DNA of 38,624 nt from Lewinellaceae bacterium (lineage in GTDB: Bacteria; Bacteroidota; Bacteroidia; Chitinophagales; Saprospiraceae): positions 1 through 38,624 of the forward strand of contig JARQTN010000261.1 in assembly GCA_029976695.1 (NCBI GenBank), given 5' to 3'. This document shows positions 1-9,300 of the stretch, one piece after another; the first letter of the stretch is position 1; every line of letters begins with the position of its first letter. The notes under the pieces were generated by a model. The model made no database searches, had not been told where the DNA came from, and saw only the letters and a list, made by a program, of their open reading frames with translations. The translations under genes were made by a program, and so were the position numbers.

Positions 1-1933
1 TCGCTATCCATTTATCACATGCACGAATTGCGGCCCCCGGTATTCCATCATCCGCGCCCTCCCCTATGACAGGGAGCATACGGAGATGGTTAGATTTCAC
101 ATGTGCCACGAGTGCCAGGAGGAATACCAGAATCCCGAAAATCGCCGGTACTATTCCCAGACAAACTCCTGTCCGGATTGTGCCGTCCGGTTGTCCCTTT
201 ATGATCAGGGGAAATCGCCTGTGTCTTCTGACCAGGAAGAAATTATCCAACTCACCGTTGAAGCGTGGAAAGCAGGAAAGATTGTCGCCATCAAAGGCAT
301 TGGCGGGTACCTGCTGACGTGCCGGGCCTCAAGCGCTTCCGCAATCCAGACCCTGAGACAAAGGAAACACAGGCCATTCAAGCCATTTGCCCTGATGTTC
401 CCGGATCTGGCATCACTGGAGTCAGTTGCCCGAGTCAATCAATCTGAAATGGCAGAAATCAGTTCTATTGCTGCACCCATCCTGCTGCTGGATGTGAAAA
501 AGGAGGCATGGCAACAGCTGGATATGCAGGGTATTGCACCGGGACTCGACCAGATCGGCTGCATGCTCCCCTATACACCCCTGTACGCTTTACTCCTGGG
601 GGAAATGCAGGAACCTATCGTGGCCACCAGCGGGAACCTCACGAATGCACCGATCGTGTTCAGCGATGAAAAGGCGCTTGGAGAACTCACGGCCATCGCG
701 GACCTCATTCTCCTGAATGACCGCGACATCACGGTCCCGCAGGATGACAGTGTGATCAGGCACGCCCGAATATCAGGACAACGGATCATCATCCGCCGGT
801 CCCGGGGACTTGCGCCTACATTCCTATATCCGGAGACCAGGGATATAAAAACAAGCGTCATCGCCACTGGCGCCATGCTGAAAAACACTTTCTGCGTGCT
901 CCACCAGGGAAATGTCTACCTGAGCCAGTACCTGGGTGATCTCGCGCATTACGACACACAGCAAAGTTACAGGCATGTGATGCAGCACTTCATGCGGCTT
1001 TTGGGAATAGAACCTGAAATTATCCTGCATGACCAGCACCCGGATTATCCTTCCTCGCATTTTGCCCGTGAACTGGCACAACAATGGTCGGCCGACAGGC
1101 TGTCCTATCAGCATCATGTGGCTCATTTTGCAGCGATCATCGGCGAGCAACGGCTTATCCACACCAGTGAACCCATACTCGGGGTCATCTGGGATGGAAC
1201 CGGGCTGGGTCCGGACGGACATATCTGGGGTGGTGAGTTTTTCCACTACGAAAAATATTGTTTTACCCGTATTTCGCACTTTGCTTACTTCGATTTTATC
1301 CTGGGTGACAAAATGCCGAAAGAACCACGGATCTCGGCACTTGCCCTGACACGTGGCATTGCTTCAGCCGAGCCGTTCCTCAAGGAAAAATTTACCGAAG
1401 CTGAATGGAAGCTATACCAACAGGTGCTGCGGAAGGAAAGCAAGCTGAAATCATCCAGCGTGGGCCGCATATTCGACGGCGTGGCATCCCTGCTGGGTGT
1501 CCGTGACAAACAGACGTTTGAGGGTGAAGCAGCCATGTTGCTGGAAGCAATGGCAAGAAAACACATGGTGGAATATGGTTTAAAGGATGTCTGTTCCTAC
1601 CTGCCTGAAAAAATGGAATGGGATACGGTTCCGCTCAACAGTCTGCTCAGCAACATGCTGAAAGATATCATCGATGACAAACCTGCAGGCTCGGTCGCCC
1701 TCAACTTCCACCACACGCTGGTGGAGACAATCTGGATACTTGGCCGAAAATCGGGTGCTCGGCAAATCGCATTCAGCGGGGGCGTATTCCAGAATGCCCT
1801 GCTGGTCGACCTGATCCACCTGCACCCCAACCCGGAAGGATTTCAGTTCCTGTTCCACAGAGAATTATCACCCAATGACGAATGCATCTCTTTCGGCCAG
1901 TTGATGTGTTACCTGATCGACCAGAAGAAATGA
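1..1933 (+). CDS. hypF: Carbamoyltransferase HypF, 5'-truncated by window edge
   Basis: HypF makes the cyano ligands of [NiFe]-hydrogenase: it transfers carbamoyl from carbamoyl phosphate to the C-terminal cysteine of HypE in the cytoplasm. The open frame runs from base 2 without a start codon. It opens inside the first zinc finger (CTNCGPRY, then CHEC, then CPDC), so only the N-terminal acylphosphatase domain and a few finger residues, roughly 100-130 aa, are missing. Next comes a YrdC-like domain (GKIVAIKGIGGYLL, then ATSGNLTNAPI). The Kae1-like carbamoyltransferase half shows HHVAHFAAII, WDGTGLGPDGHIWGGE, GRIFDGVASLLG and FSGGVFQN. The ATG at 86 is internal and not the true start. The gene ends one base before the stop of the convergent BNR gene. 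No other hyp or hydrogenase gene is visible, so the rest of the locus must lie upstream of the window or elsewhere. Confidence 0.95.
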   Translation, partial: RYPFITCTNCGPRYSIIRALPYDREHTEMVRFHMCHECQEEYQNPENRRYYSQTNSCPDCAVRLSLYDQGKSPVSSDQEEIIQLTVEAWKAGKIVAIKGIGGYLLTCRASSASAIQTLRQRKHRPFKPFALMFPDLASLESVARVNQSEMAEISSIAAPILLLDVKKEAWQQLDMQGIAPGLDQIGCMLPYTPLYALLLGEMQEPIVATSGNLTNAPIVFSDEKALGELTAIADLILLNDRDITVPQDDSVIRHARISGQRIIIRRSRGLAPTFLYPETRDIKTSVIATGAMLKNTFCVLHQGNVYLSQYLGDLAHYDTQQSYRHVMQHFMRLLGIEPEIILHDQHPDYPSSHFARELAQQWSADRLSYQHHVAHFAAIIGEQRLIHTSEPILGVIWDGTGLGPDGHIWGGEFFHYEKYCFTRISHFAYFDFILGDKMPKEPRISALALTRGIASAEPFLKEKFTEAEWKLYQQVLRKESKLKSSSVGRIFDGVASLLGVRDKQTFEGEAAMLLEAMARKHMVEYGLKDVCSYLPEKMEWDTVPLNSLLSNMLKDIIDDKPAGSVALNFHHTLVETIWILGRKSGARQIAFSGGVFQNALLVDLIHLHPNPEGFQFLFHRELSPNDECISFGQLMCYLIDQKK

Positions 1934-1934
1934 G

Positions 1935-4900
1935 TTACTCATTTCCGTTGAGCAGGATCCGTACAGCCTGGCTCATTTCAATTGTACTACCGGGAACGTT
2001 CTCCAGGAGTGTCTGACCGGGGGCAAGCACACCGGGAGATTGCCGGATATCGGCATCTTCCAGATTGAGGGTGCCTGCATTGCGGATTGCGGCACCTGTC
2101 AAAGATGATCCGCCGAACAGGGTCAGGTCCTTAATGGAGAGCACAATCCCTGCCTGGACATCAAAAACCCGGCTCACTGCCTGGCCATTGACGTATGTTG
2201 TAAACTTACCCGACCCGATGATATTCAGGTCCTTGTCGATCACAAATGGCATGCTCGAAACATGAACCGTATCCCCCGCCAAATGCGGGGAAAAATGAAC
2301 ATACTGGCCGCCTTGCGCACACCCGATAGCTTCCCGGAGGGTTCCCGTACCGCTATCTCCCGGATCACGCACGACCAGGCAGGACAATGTCTTCGCATGG
2401 AGGGAAAACTGGGAAAACCCGGTCAGGTTCAACCCGTCATCAAACAGCAGTGAATGCACCATGGCACTGTCTCCCTCATCGATGATGTCCCCAAGGTCAT
2501 TCCCGTGGGCGTTCGAGCTCCGTTTGTAGAGGGCATATGCACCTGGCTGCTCCGGGTCCCCGACCGGGACGTCGTAAAAGGCGATCGAAGCAAGGGGCGA
2601 AAATGTGGCATTTGCACCGTAATTATTGACAACCCAGTAACTGCCGGGAAGGATGCCGGGATACTCCCCTGCCCCATCGGGATTCACATTCAGTCGGGAA
2701 ACTACCACATCACCACCCGGGTAGGTGCCCCCCGCGGGAAATGCCATCTGCAAGTCAGCCAGTCCAAAGTCGTAGATACCCGCAGCTGAAATGTCTTGAA
2801 TAGAACTATTCCCTCCCCCAACCGGCGCTGTCCCCGGTTGAAGTGAGGCCCCGTTGACCAGGGTGCCGTGATACGAACCAGCATGGTCAAGCACCTGGTT
2901 GTTTTCCTCCTCATTGAACTGGTAATAGGCGATCAGGTCCGGGTCTGCCGTGATGGCATCTTCCTTTGTGAGGTGCCGCAGCAGCCTGACCTCTTCTTCG
3001 CTGAGTGCCCTTTTCCAGATCGTCACTTCGTCGATCTCGCCGACAAATGCATGGTTATAATGCCCCTTCCCGATGTGAATGGATTCGATCTGTCCGGTAT
3101 CCAGGGGAATTGCATGGACAAATTTCTCTTCATTCAGGTATATCGTGGCACCCGATGGCTCGATCACCAGGGCGACATAGCTCCATTCGTCCAGCGGGAT
3201 CACCATGCCGCTGTTTTCGCCCCAGTTCGCTGCATTTCCTGGCCATTTGTACCAGACCCTCGAACCGAAGTAATCAATGATCAGGCCTTCTGTGTCATCG
3301 CAATGGGCACACCAGTCCCCGCTTGAGAACAGTGCGGCAAACCCGGCCTGGCCTCCGGATGGCTTCCACCAGCCGGTCACCGTGAAATGCGTGAGGTCCT
3401 CAAGATTCGCATTGCTGGCAACAAAATATTCCTGCTCGGTATCACTGTGAAATGCAAGGCCCGGAATCGTGTCTGGTGCACACCTGTTTTCAAGCGATAC
3501 CATACCGGCGATCGATTTCATGCTCGAATGACCGTTTCCATCAGTCACAGTGAGGCTCACATCATAACTGCCATCCTGGCCAAAGAGAACCTTTGGGTTT
3601 CGCACGTCAGTTGAGCTCACATAATCCGGTGCCGGCGTAAAGGCCCACGACCAGGATGCATTCCCGTGGTCAAGCATGGAAAAATCATCGAAGTAAAACG
3701 TATCCCGGCTGCAACTCGAATGCAATTTATCCACTGTCGGTTGTGCAACGGGCATGGAGGACTCAAAAAATGGCGCACTCCAGATACCCCGGTTGTAGGA
3801 TGCTATGCGCACCTTCGCGTCCCTGTAGAAAGGCCTCATCGACATGGAGGCGAATTTTACCGGGAGCCCTGTCGAATAAACCTGCCAGTCACTATGGGAT
3901 TCATTGCGGTAAAACACCCCCAGGTTTGTCGCAAGATATACGCCCCCGTCAGTGCCCCCCTGTACCATGACCTGCTCCGGCCAATGCCCATCCAGCAATG
4001 GGGTTGTCAGGTTCGTCCAGTTGGCGCCCGCGTTTAGAGTCACAAAAATTTTCTCAGTGCTGCTGCCTCCGTTAGACACGGCAAGAAATAAGTGTTCCGG
4101 ATCTTCAGGATCCAGGCTGATGAAGATCCCGCCACCTGTTGAGGTTGCTGGAAGGATCAATTCAGCCCAGTTCTCCCCGCCATCAGCTGACTTCCAGAGT
4201 TTTGAACTCCCTGATACGCGCTGGCAGACATAAATCACTTCCGGATCGGAACGCGATATTTCGATCCCCGTGGTGCGCTGGCCGGGATCGGCCCCGAATG
4301 CATGCACCAAATCAAACGATGTACCGCCATCTGTTGATTTCCGGAGCTCATTGTCCCTGGTCAAATACAAGTGGTTGTAGCAGCGGGGATCCGGTTCGAT
4401 CTCACCGCTCTGCTCGTTCGATATCGCTTCATTCGGGTACAACCCCAAGTTCCCAATATTCAGCACATTCCCGTTCAGATCTTCAGGAATGAGCTTGCCA
4501 CCCACATCTGAATGGTAGACTTGCCTGTTCAGCCCCTGGTTGACATATCCGGTTGAAGCTTCCGCGCCACCCAGGTTCCGGCAGATCCCGTCCGGGTAGT
4601 TTTGATACAGGACGACATTCCCGTTATGGTATCTTCCCCCGACGAGCACATCCTCATTCCATCCGCTGCCGAAGCCCCAGTATTCGGAGCCATTGATCCC
4701 ATGGTTGAGGGATTCTTTTGAAGAAAGGTCAGGTGCGTACAGATCCACACCGCCATCCGTCACGACCCAGACATCACCACCATTGATCTCGATCTCCTGG
4801 ATGTCCGGATGCGAGTACCCTGAAATGCCGGGCTGATAGCCTCCGATCCCGGTGTAGGTTGCTCCGCCATCTTCGGACAGGAAAAGGTTCAGGCAACCGA

Positions 4901-6188
4901 CCATGACCTGTTGCGGATCTGTGGACGACACGGCTATGGCAAGGTTGTAGTACCCCTGGTCATAGTTGCCGCCCCAGTCGAACGTGGGATGGAAGGAAGA
5001 AAGGCAGGGATGGGCTGCTGAATAGGGTCCGCCGGGGTCTCCTGCAGGGAGCGACCAGGAACTGCCCGCATCCGTGCTCCGGTATACACCGATCCAGTTG
5101 TTGTCCTGCGCATAGCTGACGTCATTTCCCAGCAGGGCGACATACACGAGATCCGGGTCTGCCGGTGTCACTGCCATCCGGGCGCCGTTATTGGAATTGT
5201 CCAGTCCGGCGGAACTGCCCGCAAACCATCCTGCATTCAACTCAGTGAATGTAAACCCCCTGTCAATGGAACGGTAAAAACGGATATGCTGTGCACTCGT
5301 ATTGGTCTGCAGGAGGTATACGGTATCAGCACTGAACGGTTTCCTTTCAATATCCCAGCAGGACGCCGTCGTACGATATGACCAGGACTGCCCTTCATCC
5401 GTGCTTCGGAGCAAGCCTTTGGCCGTTGCCGCCATCAGGACCATGTCGCCGGGAAGTTCCCCGGGCAGGAAAAGGAAATCTCGCGGAGTCAGGCCTGATG
5501 CACTGAAGACACTTTCCCAGGTCTCCCCGCCATTCAGTGTCCTGTATATATGGCTGCCCTGTCCCAACAGGACAAAGCCCGGATCTGAAGGATGGACCTT
5601 GATCGACCCCACACCTCCGATATTGAGCGCATCCCCGACAGGCACCCAGCTTTGTCCTTTATCGGTTGTTTTGAAGACCCCTCCGGTTTCCGTTCCGCAG
5701 TACAGGATAGCCGGCGATGAAAGTGACTGGTCGATCGTATACACATTCACCTGTTTGGAAATCCATTGGGAGCCGTCCCATGTTTCCATCGGCCCCATCG
5801 GCGACCAGCTCCCCTGCCCATTTCTCAAAGCATCGTTTTTCTTCCGCAGTTCATGCCACGACTGGTTGATCCTTTCAACCTGAGCGAAATCCGGCCGCCT
5901 GATGAATCCGTCCTCGCTGATCCAGTGATTCTGCCTGAGCAGGCGCAGCCAGTGCCTGTAGTTCTGCGTATGCGTATTTTTCGCAAAGGGATACTCCTTG
6001 TAATAGGCATGATACATACGCTCTACCTCCCGCACATCCGGATCCTCAGAATACATCCTTTCAGCCCATTCGGGCATTGAAGTGCCTTGGGGAGGAATTG
6101 TCTTGAAAAAGGATGGATCATTCTGGCTGAAAGCAGTATCTGCCACCGCCACGATGAGCAATATGATCAGAAAACGATGTGACATCAT
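1935..6188 (-). CDS. Secreted multidomain protein: Asp-box (BNR/sortilin-like) propellers, PKD, LamG, beta-helix tail
   Basis: Very large exported protein of about 1417 aa; no enzymatic activity can be assigned. A signal peptide (SHRFLIILLIVAVADTAFS) is followed by about nine Asp-boxes between residues ~175 and ~720, such as TDKGQSW, TDEGQSW, TDAGSSW, TDGGTSF and ADGGENW, the hallmark of BNR/VPS10-like propellers. A PKD domain (SLTVTDGNG, ~820-895) and a LamG/concanavalin-like domain (~905-1075, ending GEIDEVTIWKRAL) follow. The tail (TLREAIGCAQGG onward) looks like the start of a parallel beta-helix. Neither a type A nor a type B type IX sorting domain is recognisable at the C-terminus, which is odd for this class. 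I chose the ATG at 6188 because a purine-rich AGGGGGA precedes it and it puts the signal peptide at the N-terminus; the frame stays open to 6224. A terminator separates it from the CHU_C gene upstream. Confidence 0.85.
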   Translation of the reverse strand: MMSHRFLIILLIVAVADTAFSQNDPSFFKTIPPQGTSMPEWAERMYSEDPDVREVERMYHAYYKEYPFAKNTHTQNYRHWLRLLRQNHWISEDGFIRRPDFAQVERINQSWHELRKKNDALRNGQGSWSPMGPMETWDGSQWISKQVNVYTIDQSLSSPAILYCGTETGGVFKTTDKGQSWVPVGDALNIGGVGSIKVHPSDPGFVLLGQGSHIYRTLNGGETWESVFSASGLTPRDFLFLPGELPGDMVLMAATAKGLLRSTDEGQSWSYRTTASCWDIERKPFSADTVYLLQTNTSAQHIRFYRSIDRGFTFTELNAGWFAGSSAGLDNSNNGARMAVTPADPDLVYVALLGNDVSYAQDNNWIGVYRSTDAGSSWSLPAGDPGGPYSAAHPCLSSFHPTFDWGGNYDQGYYNLAIAVSSTDPQQVMVGCLNLFLSEDGGATYTGIGGYQPGISGYSHPDIQEIEINGGDVWVVTDGGVDLYAPDLSSKESLNHGINGSEYWGFGSGWNEDVLVGGRYHNGNVVLYQNYPDGICRNLGGAEASTGYVNQGLNRQVYHSDVGGKLIPEDLNGNVLNIGNLGLYPNEAISNEQSGEIEPDPRCYNHLYLTRDNELRKSTDGGTSFDLVHAFGADPGQRTTGIEISRSDPEVIYVCQRVSGSSKLWKSADGGENWAELILPATSTGGGIFISLDPEDPEHLFLAVSNGGSSTEKIFVTLNAGANWTNLTTPLLDGHWPEQVMVQGGTDGGVYLATNLGVFYRNESHSDWQVYSTGLPVKFASMSMRPFYRDAKVRIASYNRGIWSAPFFESSMPVAQPTVDKLHSSCSRDTFYFDDFSMLDHGNASWSWAFTPAPDYVSSTDVRNPKVLFGQDGSYDVSLTVTDGNGHSSMKSIAGMVSLENRCAPDTIPGLAFHSDTEQEYFVASNANLEDLTHFTVTGWWKPSGGQAGFAALFSSGDWCAHCDDTEGLIIDYFGSRVWYKWPGNAANWGENSGMVIPLDEWSYVALVIEPSGATIYLNEEKFVHAIPLDTGQIESIHIGKGHYNHAFVGEIDEVTIWKRALSEEEVRLLRHLTKEDAITADPDLIAYYQFNEEENNQVLDHAGSYHGTLVNGASLQPGTAPVGGGNSSIQDISAAGIYDFGLADLQMAFPAGGTYPGGDVVVSRLNVNPDGAGEYPGILPGSYWVVNNYGANATFSPLASIAFYDVPVGDPEQPGAYALYKRSSNAHGNDLGDIIDEGDSAMVHSLLFDDGLNLTGFSQFSLHAKTLSCLVVRDPGDSGTGTLREAIGCAQGGQYVHFSPHLAGDTVHVSSMPFVIDKDLNIIGSGKFTTYVNGQAVSRVFDVQAGIVLSIKDLTLFGGSSLTGAAIRNAGTLNLEDADIRQSPGVLAPGQTLLENVPGSTIEMSQAVRILLNGNE

Positions 6189-6228
6189 AAATCCCCCTGT
6201 AAGAACACTGGCTGAAGGTATCATTTTT

Positions 6229-6241
6229 GGTCAAATTGACC
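6229..6241. repeat. 13-bp perfect palindrome upstream of the BNR gene
   Basis: GGTCAA-A-TTGACC is a perfect dyad lying 41 bp upstream of the chosen start of the BNR/PKD gene, between that start and the terminator of the CHU_C gene. Position and symmetry fit an operator, but no regulator is identified and this is inference. Confidence 0.4.
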
Positions 6242-6250
6242 TACATGAAA

Positions 6251-6283
6251 TCGAAAACGGCTGCCTGTTGATGGGCAGCCGTT
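6251..6283 (-). terminator. Hairpin terminator after the CHU_C gene
   Basis: A perfect 10-bp stem (AACGGCTGCC at 6256-6265 pairing with GGCAGCCGTT at 6274-6283) has an 8-nt loop and, read on the minus strand, runs into a short TTTT tract. It starts 41 bp after the stop of the CHU_C gene and precedes the BNR gene, so it likely ends the secretion-cassette transcript. Confidence 0.65.
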
Positions 6284-6323
6284 CCTTAAAAAATCAATTA
6301 CTCACCTCAGCGAATTCACGCCG

Positions 6324-9300
6324 TCATCGGAATAATGTAATATTTCCCTGCGTCTGATATCTTTTATCTCCCGGACATCCAACCGACAGGTAGTAGCCAA
6401 ACACATCCGGTGTAAGCTGTTCACCATTAAAGGTGCCATCCCACCCCATATTCTGGTCATTTGTAAAGAAAACCTCCTGTCCCCAACGGTTGTAGATGCG
6501 CAATTCTACATCGAGGATGAAATTACCCCGGATAAACAACACATCATTTTCACCATCATCGTTGGGTGAAAATGCATTGGGCAGGAAGATATCCTCTTCA
6601 TTACAGGGTGGGTCAAATGCGTTGATCCCGATAGAGGCAACAGCAGTACAACTCCCGTCATTTGTCACCGTAACCGTATAGGTATAAGCGCCGCCTGCAG
6701 GTGGTGTCACGATCGGGTTAAATACATTGTCAATATCATCAGGCGGTGTACTTGTCCATTCGTACATCCAGGAAGGATCCTGATTAACTTCCAGCTGGAC
6801 CTCATCTACGCCAACAATCACTGAATCACTGCCTGAAACAATATCGATCATTACATCAGGCGGATCGAAGACAAAAACAGTCACCATGATGGTCATCTCT
6901 TCAATACAACCAACCTCGCCGTTTTCGACTGTCACCATGTAGGTTGTGGTATTTGACGGGCTCACAATGATGATGCTGGAGTCCGGGTTTGTCAGGATTC
7001 CGTCAGTCGGGGTCCAGGAATACGTCAGGTCCTGGTTCGGGTCATTGTTTGTGACCGAAAGTTCCACCTCATCGCCGACACAGATCCCTTCATCATTGGA
7101 ATAGGTCAAATTGAAGAATGTGGGCGTTAGCGTAATGCTGGCATCCTTTGAACACCCATACGGGTCTGTGCCGGTGACCATGTAACTCGTCTGTTCGGAC
7201 GGAGACAGGTCTATCGAAGCGCCTGTCCCGATCGAATTTCCATTTTCGTCAAACCACTCGAAGGATATGCCATCGATGGTAGCCCCTGCTGTCACTGTAA
7301 TGGTCTGCACCCCGCAGTATACGGTATCCTCCTGCAACAGGATCTCGAAATCTTCCGGCACGAAAACAAGAATACTGTCCTCAACCGTACAATTCGGGGG
7401 GATATTATCCGTAATGGTGAGGTAGAAAACAGTAGATCCATTAACCGTTGCGATCGGGTTTCCGATCATCGGGTCACTCAGCCCTTCCACGGGTTCCCAT
7501 TCATAGGTCCAGATCGGGTTAAAATCCGGGTTGAGGGGAACAGGCTCCATGAAACAGCTGATCACGGTATCTTCAAGCATATCGGATACGCTCACCATCG
7601 GGTATGAGACCTGGACCGTATCCAGGATGCTGCAGCCCGGGAAAGCATTATCTGTGATCGTGACATAAAAGGTTGTATCCTGGTCCAGGATGACAAGCGG
7701 ATTCGGATCATTCGGATCCTCGAGCAGGTCCTCCGGCGACCAGGCATAGCTGTATCCCGGGTTAAAATCCGGATTCAGGAACACCGGTTCATTGACACAG
7801 CCCAATTGCACATCATCGACAATTTCCTGGATTGCGCTGACTGTAATTTCTCGCGTGGCACTGGTGTCGCAGCCATCATTGGTCTGCAGGGTGACCGTGT
7901 ACACACCGGGGTTCGCATAGGTATATGTCGGTTCTTTATCGAAGGAAATATCATCTTCCGTATCCGGGTCACCAAAGTCCCAGATGAATAGTCCGCCTTC
8001 GGAAAGGTTCTCTGTCGTGATCGTCAGGCTCCTGCAATCCGTAAACACGCTGAAGTCAATGTCAGGCCTCAGCTGTACACCGACAAAGATCGAATCCTCC
8101 ACGACACAGATACCATCGGTTACGGTCACATAATAGGTCGTGGGCACGGTTGGGGTAGCAATCGGGTTGATGGGTTCCGAGAGGTCCAGCGTTGGATCAT
8201 CCCCCCAGGTGTATTCGAGATCCGGATCCACAAATGCGATAATCTCCGTGGATTCACCATTGCAGACAAACAAACTGTCTGCAAAAAAGGAAATGTCAAT
8301 GATCTTTGGACTGAATGTCTGACAGGTCATGGATGAGCATCCGTTCTCATCTGTTACCGTAAGGCAGAGAGTACAATCATCCGGTTCTTCTGTGACATTG
8401 AATGTCGGGTTCTGGGCTGAGGAAACCTGGATATCCAGGCCACAGGTCAGGATCCAGTCCCAGCTTTCAATGGCATACCCTTCCGGGGAAGTGGAAGCAT
8501 CCATTGCCATGATGACAATCTCCTCCTGGCATGCCGGGATGTCGAAACTGAAAGCAGCTTCGGGCCTGAGCCCGACACCCACATAAATGGAGTCTTCCAC
8601 GGTGCAAATACCATCAGTCACCGTCACCCGGTATGTTGTGGATATGGTTGGAGTAACTACCGGGTTTAGCGGATCTGTGAGATCCAGCCCGGGATCATCG
8701 CCCCAAATATACTGGACAGTGGTATCCACAGATGTCACGATCTCTGTAGATTCCCCATCGCAGACAAACAAACTATCGGAAAGGAATCCGATATCTATGA
8801 GATGCGGATCGAAAGCCTGGCAGGACACGGCCGTACATCCATTTTCATCAGTCACGGTCAGGCAAAGGTTGCAATCGTCAGGGTCTCCTTCCAGCGTAAA
8901 AACAGGAAACTGCTCTGCAGATACCTGGGTATCCTGATCACAGGTGAGGATCCAGTCCCAACTCACAATTTCATAATCCGGATCACTTGACTGATCAATT
9001 GGTGATATGACAATTTCTTCTGTGCATGTCGGGATCTCCAGGATAAAGTCAGCTGCAAGCTCGGATTCGAATACCCCGACAGTCTGGATGAGGGTATCAA
9101 AACAGATCGAGTCAATATCATTTGTGATCAGGGCGACATCGTAGAAGCCCGGCCCGGGAAATGTATATGTCGGTTCCAATTCATTGGAGATATCACTCCC
9201 CGGATTGCCATAGTCAAATATCCACCGGTATTCATCAGAAAAGAGTGAGCTGTTGAAAAATTCAACAGTCAATGTATCACAATACAGGTCCTGTTCGGTG

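Noticed and set aside
5302-5883. 193-aa open frame on the plus strand
   Set aside because: Antisense to the Asp-box region of the BNR gene; composition is that of a shadow frame.
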